64,000 bases of DNA from Amycolatopsis echigonensis (GTDB taxonomy: Bacteria > Actinomycetota > Actinomycetes > Mycobacteriales > Pseudonocardiaceae), in contig NZ_JACJHR010000003.1 of the NCBI RefSeq assembly GCF_014174495.1, forward strand, positions 1 through 64,000, given 5' to 3'. Under the pieces are notes generated by a model that made no database searches, was not told the origin of the DNA, and was given only the letters and a program-made list of their open reading frames with translations. Positions 1 to 8,485 of the stretch are shown piece by piece. The stretch's first letter is position 1. Each line of letters opens with the position of its first letter. The translations under genes and the position numbers were made by a program.

Positions 1-623
1 GTGCTTGGGAGATGCGGGCTGGAGCTGGGTGGGTCGGCGGATTGGGCGAGTCGGCAGGGCCAGGCCGCGGACGGGCTCGGCAGGGTGGCTCGAGGTAGGC
101 GGGACAGGCACGGCGGGAGCAACGCTGGGCGGCGGGATTGGGCGAGCTGGCAGGGCCAGGGCGGGGGGGACGGGCTCAGTGGGGATGGCACGGTCGGCGG
201 GAGGCTCGCGACTGGATTCAGACGGCGAGCTTCGCCAGCGTTGGCAGGGCCCAAGCGATGGAGGACCCCGAGGCCAGTGCACTTGGCGAGAACGGCTGGG
301 CCCCGTGAGAGCAGTGGAGCCGAAGTGGCGGCCGGATGCCAGTGCAGGTGGTGATGCGGGCTGGCTCGAGCCGTGGTGCGGAACGACGGCGGGTTCGGGC
401 GGCAGTGCGGGTTGGCGAGTGCGGGTTGGCGAATGCGGGTTGCGGGTTGATTCAGCGGACGTTGCTGAGATGCAGCCCGACGACCGGTCGCGCGACGGGT
501 TGGGTGGCATCGAGGGCTCACCTCACCAGGCGCTCCCTGGACAGTCGCAGGCGGCCGCTCCCCGCTTCCCGCTTCCCGCTTCCGACGGCAGTCTGGCCGC
601 TGCGGATCGCCGAGCCCGGCGGG
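1..623. other. Geneless GC-rich stretch at window start
   Basis: No reading frame here has convincing protein features; the long frames are artefacts of high GC. The stretch holds a degenerate direct duplication spaced about 96 bp (for example ATTGGGCGAG at 41-50 and 137-146) and short GGGTTGGCGAGTGC-type repeats around 408-450. It lies downstream of the radical SAM gene, whose stop codon is at 624-626. Confidence 0.6.
33..215. repeat. Degenerate 96-bp direct duplication
   Basis: Two adjacent blocks share ATTGGGCGAG, then a GGCAGGGCCAGG core and a GACGGGCTC segment, offset by about 96 bp. The copies differ by several substitutions and small indels. I recognise no mobile-element or coding signature. 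Confidence 0.4.
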
Positions 624-2564
624 TCACAGCAAGCGCAGCTGTTCTGCCTCCTCCGTTCGTTGTGCCGGTACCTCAGTCCCCGTCTCCCCTGACGGGTCAG
701 GATCCGGGTCTGTCCGGGTTTCCGAATGCGCTCGAGGCGCCCGCGGGTCCAGGCCGTGCCGCCGCAGCAACGGACCGACCACTGTGGCCAGTCGTTCTCG
801 GTAGCCGCGGTCGACGTAGCTTCCTCGGGCGTACAGGCGTCGGTAGCGGGGTGCCAGTTCCGGGTACTCCCGTTTCAGCCACGCGGCGAACCACTCTCGC
901 GCGCCTGGCCGGAGGTGCAGGGGCAGCACCGTCACCCTGGTCGCTCCGGCTTCGGCCAGCTGGGCGAAAAGCGGGTCCAGGGCCTCGGGCGAATCGGTCA
1001 GGTACGGCAGCACCGGAGCGACCATCACCGAGCACGGCAGACCCGCCGCGGCGGCCTTGCGGATCAGATCCAGCCGGGCTCGCGGGGTCGGGGTGCCCGG
1101 TTCCAGCCGGCGTTGCAGGTCGCCGTCCAGCAGGGCCAGCGACACGGCCAGGTGGACCGGGACGTCCTTTCCCGCCGACTCCAGCAGCGGCAGGTCCCGG
1201 CTCAGCATGGTGCCTTTGGTGAGAATCGACAGCGGCGTCCCGGAGTCCGCGAGGGCGCGGATGATTCCGGGCATCAACCGATACCGCCCCTCGACGCGCT
1301 GGTACGGGTCGGTGTTCGTGCCCATCGCGACCGGTTCTCGTTGCCAGCTCGGCCGTTTCAGTTGCGCCGCCAGCACTTCCGGCGCGTTGACCTTGACCAC
1401 GACCTGGGTGTCGAAATCCCGGCCTGCGTCGAAGTCCAGATATGTGTGGGTGTTCCGGGCGAAGCAGTTGTGCGACACCATGCCGTCGGCGATGAAATCG
1501 CCGGTGCCCGTCGTGATGTCGAACAGCGGCAAGTCCACGCCCGTCGGCGCGACGCTCGTGACGGTGCGCCGGACGCCGCCGATCACGGTGCCGTCCAGTG
1601 AGCGTTTCCATGCGACCGCCGGGTCGACCAGGTGCAGGAACCGCAGCACCTCGCCGGTGCCGCCGGTGAGCCGCGCTTGCCTGCGACCGGGATGCTGCCG
1701 GTGGCCGACGGTGTCGTAGCTGAACGAGAACCGGTCCAGTGCGGCGAACAGCATGTCCACCACTTCGTTCTCGTCGTGCGCGATGGAGAGCGTGCCGCGC
1801 CGGTAACCGCCTGCGAGGTCGAACAGCCCGGCCAAAAATCCACGAGCCCAGTGGGCGTCCGGCTCCCGGGGGATCCGCATGAAGCCCACTGACGAGCCGA
1901 AGTCGGGCAGGTACGTCAGTGCTCGCGTGGCGGCGTCGGATTCCGCGGCGAAACCGCCAGAGCGCAGCATGCCGCACAGATACCCGGCCCGGTAGCCGAG
2001 CGTGTCGTCCGGCGTGCGGACGAACCGGCCGCCGCCGACCAGTTCGGTGCCCGGTTCCAGGTGCGGTCGCTGCGCGGTGCCGAGTTTGCTTCCGGTGACG
2101 TACTTCCAGCCACGCGCGCTGAGGAACCGGTGATCCGGCCCGGCGACGATCCGCGTGCCGTCCTCGAGCGTGACGCGGTACGCCGGGCGCACCGTGGTCC
2201 AGTGCGCGAGCACCTCGGTGGGCACGAGCCTGCGCGCGACGCCGTGTCCGCGCGTGCCCATGATCCGGTCGCCCACGCGCAGTTCGGCGATCGGCTTCGT
2301 GCGGCCGTCGGCCATCAGCACCGGCGTGTCGCCCTCGAGGCAGTACGTGCACGCGTGCGAGCACCCGCGATACGGGTTGACCGACCACCGGAACGGCACC
2401 GCGGACGATTCGGGCACCCGGTTCAGGACGGACCGCGCCCGCACCTCGTGAAAGGTGACGCCGTCGAACTCCGGCGCCCGCACCGAGCGCACGAAATCTC
2501 CGAAGGCACCGAGACCCGGGAGTGCCGGCTCCTCCTTCCCCGCTCGCAACTGTTCCCAACGCAC
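624..2564 (-). CDS. Intein-containing Rv2578c-family radical SAM protein
   Basis: Radical SAM enzyme of the mycobacterial Rv2578c type; the substrate of the family is not established to my knowledge. The 646-residue precursor carries CxxxCxxC (Cys68, Cys72, Cys75) broken by an intein of 292 residues. Cys75 is the first intein residue; after excision Cys367 (in CFARNTHTYLDFD) joins RGCSHACTY, restoring the third iron-sulfur ligand. I chose the GTG at 2562-2564 (protein begins MRWEQL) rather than the longer GTG frame from 2582, because the longer start falls inside a LexA-like box and family members usually begin near MRW. The C-terminal 30 residues are acidic/polar and probably unstructured. 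The gene follows sthA on the same strand by 75 bp but has its own putative promoter. The enzyme should be inactive until spliced. Confidence 0.88.
   Translation of the reverse strand: MRWEQLRAGKEEPALPGLGAFGDFVRSVRAPEFDGVTFHEVRARSVLNRVPESSAVPFRWSVNPYRGCSHACTYCLEGDTPVLMADGRTKPIAELRVGDRIMGTRGHGVARRLVPTEVLAHWTTVRPAYRVTLEDGTRIVAGPDHRFLSARGWKYVTGSKLGTAQRPHLEPGTELVGGGRFVRTPDDTLGYRAGYLCGMLRSGGFAAESDAATRALTYLPDFGSSVGFMRIPREPDAHWARGFLAGLFDLAGGYRRGTLSIAHDENEVVDMLFAALDRFSFSYDTVGHRQHPGRRQARLTGGTGEVLRFLHLVDPAVAWKRSLDGTVIGGVRRTVTSVAPTGVDLPLFDITTGTGDFIADGMVSHNCFARNTHTYLDFDAGRDFDTQVVVKVNAPEVLAAQLKRPSWQREPVAMGTNTDPYQRVEGRYRLMPGIIRALADSGTPLSILTKGTMLSRDLPLLESAGKDVPVHLAVSLALLDGDLQRRLEPGTPTPRARLDLIRKAAAAGLPCSVMVAPVLPYLTDSPEALDPLFAQLAEAGATRVTVLPLHLRPGAREWFAAWLKREYPELAPRYRRLYARGSYVDRGYRERLATVVGPLLRRHGLDPRAPRAHSETRTDPDPDPSGETGTEVPAQRTEEAEQLRLL
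1467..2342 (-). mobile_element. Intein within radical SAM gene
   Basis: In-frame protein-splicing element. It begins with Cys (CLEGDTPVLMADG, block A), has a block-B-like AGPDHRFLSARGW with the conserved His, a block F/G end FDITTGTGDF...GMVSHN with terminal His-Asn, and a +1 Cys. The middle has a LAGLIDADG-like remnant (LAGLFDLAGG, about residue 250) and a weaker first copy (AGYLCGMLRSGG) in which the expected acidic residue is replaced. Splicing residues look intact; homing-endonuclease activity is doubtful. Base composition matches the host gene, so it is not a recent arrival by that measure. Confidence 0.9.
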
Positions 2565-2572
2565 CCCTACAG

Positions 2573-2588
2573 TCGAACACACGTTCTA
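2573..2588. promoter_or_regulatory. LexA (SOS) box, proximal copy
   Basis: TCGAACACACGTTCTA fits the actinobacterial LexA consensus TCGAAC-N4-GTTCGA with one mismatch. It lies just upstream of the chosen GTG start of the radical SAM gene and overlaps the alternative start at 2582. Binding is inferred from sequence only. Confidence 0.7.
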
Positions 2589-2596
2589 AAGCACTG

Positions 2597-2612
2597 TCAA
2601 ACACATGTTCGA
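2597..2612. promoter_or_regulatory. LexA (SOS) box, distal copy
   Basis: TCAAACACATGTTCGA fits TCGAAC-N4-GTTCGA with one mismatch, centred 24 bp from the proximal box. A perfect -35-like TTGACA (minus strand, 2595-2600) overlaps it, so LexA bound here would cover the promoter of the radical SAM gene. Confidence 0.68.
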
Positions 2613-2639
2613 ACACCCCTCGAACGAGCGAGGCCGGGC

Positions 2640-4052
2640 TCAGCCGGAGAACCGCTCCAGCGCGCGGATCTTGTTCGTCGCGTCGAGGGCCGCCACCTTG
2701 TACGCCTCGGACAGCGTCGGATAGTTGAAGACCGCGTTCACCAGGTAATCCACCGTGCCGCCGCAGCCCATCACCGCCTGGCCGATGTGCACGAGGTCAG
2801 TCGCGCCGGTGCCGAAAACGTGCACTCCCAGCAACTTCCGGTCCGCCGTCGACACCAGCAGCTTCAACATCCCATAGCTGTCCCCGGAAATCTGGCCGCG
2901 CGCGAGTTCCCGGTACCGCGCGATGCCGACCTCGTACGGCACCGACGAAGACGTCAGCTGCGCCTCGGTCGCACCGACGTACGAGATCTCCGGGATCGTG
3001 TAGATCCCGATCGGCTGCAACGCGCCGATGTCGTTCGCCGGTTCGCCGAACGCGTGATACGCGGCGAGGCGGCCCTGGTCCATCGACGTCGCCGCCAGCG
3101 CCGGGAATCCGATCACGTCGCCGACCGCGTACACGTGCTCGACCGATGTCCGGTAGTGCTCGTCGACCTCCAGCCGGCCGCGCCGGTCCGCGCTGAGGCC
3201 CGCGTTCTCCAGCGCCAACGCGGCCGTCATGCCCTGCCGTCCCGCCGAGTACATCACCGCGTCCGCCGGGATCCGCTTGCCGCTGACCAGGGTCGTCACC
3301 GTGGCGTCGTCGGAGATCGCGACGTTCGCGACCTTCTCCCCGAACCGGAACGTGACGCCGAGGTCGCGCAGCTGGAACTTCAGCGATTCCACGATCTCCG
3401 GATCGCAGAAATCGAGCATCTGGTCGCGCTGCTCGACGACGGTCACCCGCGAACCGAGCGCGGCGAACATCGACGCGTACTCGATCCCGATCACCCCCGC
3501 GCCGACCACGACCAGCGAGGACGGGATCGCCTCCAGCGCCAGGATCTCGTCCGAGTCGAGCACCCGCGCGGCGTCGAAGTCGACGTGGTGCGGGCGGGCG
3601 GGACGGGTGCCGGTCGCGATCACGACGTAGTCGCCGGTGATGGTGCGCCGGTCGCCGCGGTGTTTGCCGTCGACCAGGACGGTGTGCGGATCGGCGAACG
3701 AACCGACGCCGCCGATCAGGTCGACGTGGTTGCGCAGCAGCTGCGCGCGCACCACCTGGACTTCGCGCCCGATGACGTGCTGCGTGCGCGCCATCAGGTC
3801 GGCGATGGTGATGTCCTGTTTCACCCGATAGCTCGCGCCGTACAGCTCGCGCTGGTTCATCCCGGTCAGGTACAGCACGGCTTCGCGCAGCGTCTTCGAC
3901 GGAATGGTGCCCGTGTTGACGCACACGCCGCCGACCATGTCCTGCCGGTCGACGACGGCGACTTTCTTCCCCAGTTTCGCCGCCGCGATGGCGGCTTTCT
4001 GCCCTCCCGGGCCCGAGCCGATGACGATGAGGTCGTACTCGTATTCGCTCAC
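2640..4052 (-). CDS. sthA: Soluble pyridine nucleotide transhydrogenase (Si-specific)
   Basis: Cytosolic flavoprotein that moves hydride between NADPH and NAD+. The 470-residue protein starts [17 protein letters not shown] (FAD-binding Rossmann motif, residues 11-17) and carries [15 protein letters not shown] near residues 41-55, where the single Cys, without the second Cys of disulfide reductases, is diagnostic of SthA over lipoamide dehydrogenase. A second nucleotide-binding fold ([16 protein letters not shown]) and the C-terminal dimerisation domain are present, and length is normal. I use the GTG at 4050-4052, as the upstream MRRLRA extension is not family-like. It starts 40 bp after the GS-like siderophore gene on the same strand and may receive read-through from that operon. 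Confidence 0.93.
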   Translation of the reverse strand: MSEYEYDLIVIGSGPGGQKAAIAAAKLGKKVAVVDRQDMVGGVCVNTGTIPSKTLREAVLYLTGMNQRELYGASYRVKQDITIADLMARTQHVIGREVQVVRAQLLRNHVDLIGGVGSFADPHTVLVDGKHRGDRRTITGDYVVIATGTRPARPHHVDFDAARVLDSDEILALEAIPSSLVVVGAGVIGIEYASMFAALGSRVTVVEQRDQMLDFCDPEIVESLKFQLRDLGVTFRFGEKVANVAISDDATVTTLVSGKRIPADAVMYSAGRQGMTAALALENAGLSADRRGRLEVDEHYRTSVEHVYAVGDVIGFPALAATSMDQGRLAAYHAFGEPANDIGALQPIGIYTIPEISYVGATEAQLTSSSVPYEVGIARYRELARGQISGDSYGMLKLLVSTADRKLLGVHVFGTGATDLVHIGQAVMGCGGTVDYLVNAVFNYPTLSEAYKVAALDATNKIRALERFSG

Positions 4053-4092
4053 GGCCCTGAGCCTGCGCACCCGCGCCGGTCAGCGCAAGTCC

Positions 4093-5406
4093 TCACGAGC
4101 GCAGGGCACCCCGGCGGCGGTGCAGATCGGTGACCGATCCGAGCGCGGCGTCCAGTTCCTCGCGCAGCAACGCGGCCTGCTGCGCGGCGACATCCTCCCC
4201 CAGCAACGCCGCGAGCCGTCCCTCCCCCAGCAACTCCAGCGCCTCCCACGGCGACGACGCCAGCTGTCCGCTCAGTGCACCCGCGTCAGGTGGCGACAGC
4301 TGTTCGGCCAGGCCAGCGGTACCGGCGGCGAGCAGCGCGGCGACGACGAGGTGCGGCTGCGCGTCCGCGCCGGCGAAGCGGAACTCCAGCCGCGGCGCGG
4401 ACGACGTCCCGCACAGCCGGATCGCGGACGTCCGGTCGTCCGGCCCCCACCGGAGTTCGCGCGGCGAGAACGGCGCGGTGCGCAGCCGGACATAGCTGTT
4501 CCACGTCGGAGCCCACACCGCGGACAACGCGCGCGCATCCCGTAACACTCCGGCCAGAAAAGCGCCCAGCGCGAACGGAAACCCCACCGGACCATCCGAA
4601 GTGGATAAGGACAGGTGGACGTGGCACGAATTCCCCTGACCAGGTTCCGGCGCGGCGAGATAGTCGGCCTGGACACCGTGCTGGACGGCCACCTGCCGGG
4701 TCGCCATCTGCAGCAGCAACGCGTCGTCGCAGGCCGCGAGCGCGTCACGATGCCGCAGGACGACCTCGTACTGCCCCGGATGGCACTCCGCCCGCGCCGA
4801 CTCCACACCGAGACCGGCCGTCGCGGACCGCAGGTCCGCCAGCAGCGGCGCTAGGCGTTCAGTGCCGCCGACCGCGTAGTCCACGCCGTGTCCGGTGAGC
4901 GGGTCCCCTTCCTGCGTACGAAAAACCACCTCGTGCTCGATCCCGATCGACGGAACCAGCCCGTGCTCCTCCAGCCGCGCCAGCTGGGCCCGCAACACCG
5001 TCCGCGGCGCGAGCCCGGCCGGTTCGCCGGTCGGAAACTCCGCGTCCCCGACGACCGCCCACGTCTGGTCTCCGAGCGGAAACGCGGTCGCCGCGTCGAG
5101 CCGCACGCGCAGGTCGCCGAACCCGCCGAGGTACGGCTTCAGCGGGCCGACCTCCGGCAACGGCTCGCGCTCGGGCGTCCACGCGAAGACGTAGCTGCAC
5201 ACGCCGTATCCGCTGTCCAGAACCTCGGCGGCGAACGGTGCGGCCAACTCGACCGCCGCGAACCGCGCGTGCGGGTCGGGCACCAACAGCACCAGCCGAG
5301 CACCATCCTCGGCCAGCACTCGACGCAGCACCTCCGCGGCCGCCGAGCCCGCTTCGGCCCGTACGGCCAGCGACCGCGGCCCGACCGGACGGTCGAAGGG
5401 GCTCAC
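4093..5406 (-). CDS. Glutamine-synthetase-family ligase in siderophore operon
   Basis: ATP-dependent carboxylate-amine ligase of the glutamine synthetase superfamily, 437 residues. Visible motifs are GIEHEVVF (metal Glu157, Glu159), GQGNSCHVHLSL (His262/His264), APTWNSYVRL (Asn303), GPDDRTSAIRL (Arg325) and PRLEFRFAGADAQPHL (Arg339, Glu341). The N-terminal domain diverges from housekeeping GlnA, closer to gamma-glutamylpolyamine synthetases. The GTG start overlaps the NIS synthetase stop by 4 nt, so it is the last gene of the coupled operon. Inference: it activates a carboxylate and joins it to an amine or N-hydroxyamine made by the upstream genes, or glutamylates excess diamine. A nitrogen-assimilation role is unlikely from context. 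Substrate unknown. Confidence 0.85.
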   Translation of the reverse strand: MSPFDRPVGPRSLAVRAEAGSAAAEVLRRVLAEDGARLVLLVPDPHARFAAVELAAPFAAEVLDSGYGVCSYVFAWTPEREPLPEVGPLKPYLGGFGDLRVRLDAATAFPLGDQTWAVVGDAEFPTGEPAGLAPRTVLRAQLARLEEHGLVPSIGIEHEVVFRTQEGDPLTGHGVDYAVGGTERLAPLLADLRSATAGLGVESARAECHPGQYEVVLRHRDALAACDDALLLQMATRQVAVQHGVQADYLAAPEPGQGNSCHVHLSLSTSDGPVGFPFALGAFLAGVLRDARALSAVWAPTWNSYVRLRTAPFSPRELRWGPDDRTSAIRLCGTSSAPRLEFRFAGADAQPHLVVAALLAAGTAGLAEQLSPPDAGALSGQLASSPWEALELLGEGRLAALLGEDVAAQQAALLREELDAALGSVTDLHRRRGALRS

Positions 5407-7196
5407 CAGGCACCGTCCGGATCGGGCGCGTGCAACGGGTTCGGCACCCGGCCCCAGCGCACATCGAATTCGTCGTCGCGTTCCACCTTGTCGAACCCCT
5501 GTCCGGCGAGATGCTCGCGGTTGAGCGTGACGCGCTCGACGTCCGGCGCGAACAGCCGGCAGGCGTCGAATCGCTCGGCCACCTCGGCGTTTTCGTCGCG
5601 GTATCGGCCGACTACCTCGCGTACCAAAGCCCAGAAATCTCCGCGCGCCAGGTCGAGATCGTCCAGCAGCAGTTCGGCCCAGAACCGCAGCTGGCCGGAG
5701 AAAACCGAGCTGAACAGCGACTGCGCGAGCAGATGCGCGGGCCAGCGCAGCATGTCGGCCGCGGCGTCCGGCGGAAGATCCGCGTAGCAGGGCAGTTCCT
5801 CGTCCAGCAGGTCGACGCCCTGGGCGAAGTCCTTGATCGCGACGCGCAACGGACGGCCGTCCGCGTCCACCACGAGCACGAGGTTCTGGCCGTGCGGGCA
5901 GAAGCCAACGCCGTACTGGAGCAGCCAATGCAGCAACGGCGTGAGCAGCAAGTCGAACAGTCGCGACAGCCACGCCTGAGTGCCCTCGCCGGACTGCGTG
6001 ATCAGCCTGGTCAGCACGGACTCGCCAGCGGCGTCGCGGTACGGCAGCGCGGCGAACGAGATCGCCTGCTCTCCTGGGGCGAGCCGGGCGACGAGCGGCT
6101 CACGCCACAGCGCACCGAGCGTTTCGTGGAACCGGTACGGCAGTTCCTCCAGCGAGCCGAACAACGGGTGCCGGACCGACACGCTCGCGACCTCGCCCAG
6201 GAGCTCGAAGCGGTACTTCTCGGACAGCAACGGATCGGACGCGTCAATGCGGCGCAGCCATTCGGTGACCGACGGTCCGGCAAGCGTCGCGGCGGAGTTC
6301 AGGCCGCGGTAAACGAGCGTGTTCCGGACGGAGACCGCGGTTTTCACATCGCACCGGTCCGGGCGCGAGCGGTTGGCGAGGGTCCGGACTGTCTGATGTG
6401 GACGGTAGACGTCGCTGCTCTCCCCCAGTTCGGCCATCCGGCCGGTCGCCAGCTCGGCGGCGTAGAGCGTGCCGATGATTTCGTCGGCCTGCCAGGGATG
6501 CACCGGAACCCAGACGTAGTCGTCGAGAGCGCCGAGTTGTGCTGCGCGGGCAGTGAATTCCGCACGGGTCTGGTCGTCCAGTTCCTCGCGCAGCAAAGTC
6601 TCCGCGTCGAGCCCGGCCACGCTGCGGAACTGCGCGAGATCGCGGTGCACGGCATACCAGCGCAGCCGGATGTCGGCACCGGACTCGGGCGCGTAGCGGG
6701 CGCGGTCGGGAGCGGAAAACCCGACACGGCCCTTGTTCAGCACTAGCCGCGGGTGGCCGGTGAGGTGACCGTCGGCGAGGTTGTAGTCCATCGTGGACAG
6801 TGCGGCGGCGGTCGGTGCGCGCCGCAGTCGGGTCGCCTCGTTGGCGACCGTCGAGGTCAGCTCGGCGAGGACGTCGGCCAGCCGCAGGCCGGTGAGCCCA
6901 AGCTGTTCCCGCGCGTCGACAATCAACGTGCGCGGGTCGTCCGCCGGAGCTTCCACACCGTCAGCGGTCCGGATTGCGCTGCCGGGCAACACTGTCCACG
7001 ACTCGAACGCGCCTCGGCGTGCCTCGAAGCGGTACGAAACGTCGCCGGGCAGGTCGAGGTGCCAGCTGCGGTGTCCGGACCGCGTGGGTTCGCCGGGCTC
7101 GGGCGCCAGCAGCGCTTCGTAGGACAACTCGCCGAGCATTTTGTGGGTGACGAGCGAGCCAGCGGCCCGCCAAGCGGCGTCGTCGGTCAGGGTCAC
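5403..7196 (-). CDS. IucA/IucC-family NIS siderophore synthetase (DesD/AlcC-like)
   Basis: NRPS-independent siderophore synthetase: adenylates a carboxylate and condenses it with an amine or N-hydroxyamine. The protein is 597 residues, usual for single-domain type C members. The family motif TGHPRLVLNKGRVGFS is near residues 165-180, followed by the RYAPE segment; the C-terminal FhuF-like/IucA_C region has GVGFCPHGQNLVLV and IKDFAQGVDLLDEEL, which carry conserved ATP-pocket residues. No acyltransferase domain is fused. The GTG start at 7194-7196 overlaps the monooxygenase stop by 4 nt. It probably assembles or cyclises the monomers made by the two upstream enzymes. The exact product (desferrioxamine-like or other) cannot be read from sequence. 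Confidence 0.9.
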   Translation of the reverse strand: MTLTDDAAWRAAGSLVTHKMLGELSYEALLAPEPGEPTRSGHRSWHLDLPGDVSYRFEARRGAFESWTVLPGSAIRTADGVEAPADDPRTLIVDAREQLGLTGLRLADVLAELTSTVANEATRLRRAPTAAALSTMDYNLADGHLTGHPRLVLNKGRVGFSAPDRARYAPESGADIRLRWYAVHRDLAQFRSVAGLDAETLLREELDDQTRAEFTARAAQLGALDDYVWVPVHPWQADEIIGTLYAAELATGRMAELGESSDVYRPHQTVRTLANRSRPDRCDVKTAVSVRNTLVYRGLNSAATLAGPSVTEWLRRIDASDPLLSEKYRFELLGEVASVSVRHPLFGSLEELPYRFHETLGALWREPLVARLAPGEQAISFAALPYRDAAGESVLTRLITQSGEGTQAWLSRLFDLLLTPLLHWLLQYGVGFCPHGQNLVLVVDADGRPLRVAIKDFAQGVDLLDEELPCYADLPPDAAADMLRWPAHLLAQSLFSSVFSGQLRFWAELLLDDLDLARGDFWALVREVVGRYRDENAEVAERFDACRLFAPDVERVTLNREHLAGQGFDKVERDDEFDVRWGRVPNPLHAPDPDGAW

Positions 7197-8485
7197 TGGT
7201 CCTCCGTCTGGTCGAGGCCGAACGTGGTGAATGCTGTCCGTTCGGGCAGGTCGTACACCGGTTTTCCGCATACCGCATTGAGAATCGCCGCCGCCCGCCA
7301 CGCGCCGAGCCCGAGATCTGGCGCGCCGGGACCGTGCGTGTGGCGTTCTGCGTTCTGCACGAACAACGGCCCCGGAACATCGAGTTCGACGCGATAGTCG
7401 GCACCGATCACGAGCCGCCCTCGCGCATCGCGGCGGACCGCTTCGCCGAGCCCCTGCAGCAAGGGTCCGGTCGGCGTTTCCGCGTAGCCGGTGGCAGCCA
7501 CCACGGCCGACGTCCGGTGCGTCGCGGTCGTTCTTTGCTGGACGTGCCGCAGCCCCAGCTCGATCCCGTCGCCGACGGTCGCGGACACCACCTCGACACC
7601 CGGCGTCAGCACCGCGCCCGGCCAGCCGCCGCCGATGCTCCGGCGGTACAGCTCGTCGTGGATCTCGGCCATCGTCTCGGCATCAATCCCTTGGTATAGC
7701 TGCCATTGCGCTGGGAGAAGCTGGTCGCGCACCGTTTCGGGAAGGCCGTGGAAGTACGCCGTGTAGTCCGGGGTGAACTGCTCCAGGCCGAGCTTCGAGT
7801 ACTCCATCGGCGCGAAGGCAGGCGTTCGCGCGAGCCAGCGCAGACCGTCCACAGTGGATCGCGAACGCAGCAGGTCGAGAAATACCTCGGCTCCCGACTG
7901 TCCCGAACCGACCACAGTCACCGACTCCGCGGCAATCAGTTCAGCGCGCCTCGTGAGGTAGTCCGCGGAATGCAGAGCGAGCGCGTCGGGCGCGGATACC
8001 AAGGGCCGCAACGGTTCCGGCACGCTCGGCTGGGTGCCGACCCCGAGCACGACCGCCGCCGCCAGCACCGGTTCCGCACCGTTGACAGTCAGCTCGAACG
8101 CCTCTTCGTCTTCGATCCAGCGCAAGCCGGTGACCTCGTGCCCGAACCGGCACGACGGCAGCCGGGACGCTGCCCAGCGGCCGTAGTCGTCGTACTCGGC
8201 GCGCGGCAGATGGAACCGCTCGGCGAAGTAGAACGGCAGCAACCGCCCGCGTTCGCGCAGGTAGTTGAGGAACGAATGGCGGTTGGTCGGGTCGACGAGC
8301 GTCACCAGGTCGGCGAGGAACGGCACCTGCAGCGTCGCGCCGTCCAGGAGGAGCCCGGGGTGCCAGCGGAACTCGGGACGCGCGTCGAACAGCACGACCT
8401 CCAGCTGGTCGAGCGGATCCGCCAGTGCGGCCAGCGACAGGTTGAACGGCCCGATCCCGACCCCGGCGACGTCGTAGCGCCTCAC
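7193..8485 (-). CDS. Lysine/diamine N-hydroxylase (DesB/IucD-like)
   Basis: FAD- and NADPH-dependent N-monooxygenase making the N-hydroxyamine that becomes the hydroxamate iron ligand. The 430-residue protein shows the siderophore-hydroxylase FAD motif GVGIGPFNLSLAA (residues 8-20), the substrate-region FLADLVTLVDPTNRHSFLNYL, an NADPH fold VTVVGSGQSGAEVFLDL, and the ATGY motif with C-terminal QNAERHTHGPGAPDLGLGAWRAA. The order after a PLP decarboxylase suggests a diamine such as cadaverine or putrescine as substrate, as in DesB, rather than free lysine. The GTG start overlaps the decarboxylase stop by 4 nt. Confidence 0.92.
   Translation of the reverse strand: MRRYDVAGVGIGPFNLSLAALADPLDQLEVVLFDARPEFRWHPGLLLDGATLQVPFLADLVTLVDPTNRHSFLNYLRERGRLLPFYFAERFHLPRAEYDDYGRWAASRLPSCRFGHEVTGLRWIEDEEAFELTVNGAEPVLAAAVVLGVGTQPSVPEPLRPLVSAPDALALHSADYLTRRAELIAAESVTVVGSGQSGAEVFLDLLRSRSTVDGLRWLARTPAFAPMEYSKLGLEQFTPDYTAYFHGLPETVRDQLLPAQWQLYQGIDAETMAEIHDELYRRSIGGGWPGAVLTPGVEVVSATVGDGIELGLRHVQQRTTATHRTSAVVAATGYAETPTGPLLQGLGEAVRRDARGRLVIGADYRVELDVPGPLFVQNAERHTHGPGAPDLGLGAWRAAAILNAVCGKPVYDLPERTAFTTFGLDQTEDQ

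Noticed and set aside
1..1222. Plus-strand frames at window start
   Set aside because: Gly/Arg/Trp-rich translation without recognisable features, partly antisense to the radical SAM gene.
1916..2113. Separate gene inside the intein
   Set aside because: Out-of-frame shadow; no ribosome-binding site and no homing endonuclease reading frame independent of the intein.
2621..2640. Third LexA half-site (CTCGAACGAG) before the radical SAM gene
   Set aside because: Only one half matches; the expected GTTCGA half is missing.
4093..5406. GS-like gene as housekeeping glnA
   Set aside because: N-terminal half diverges, length and operon context differ, and it is translationally coupled to a siderophore synthetase.
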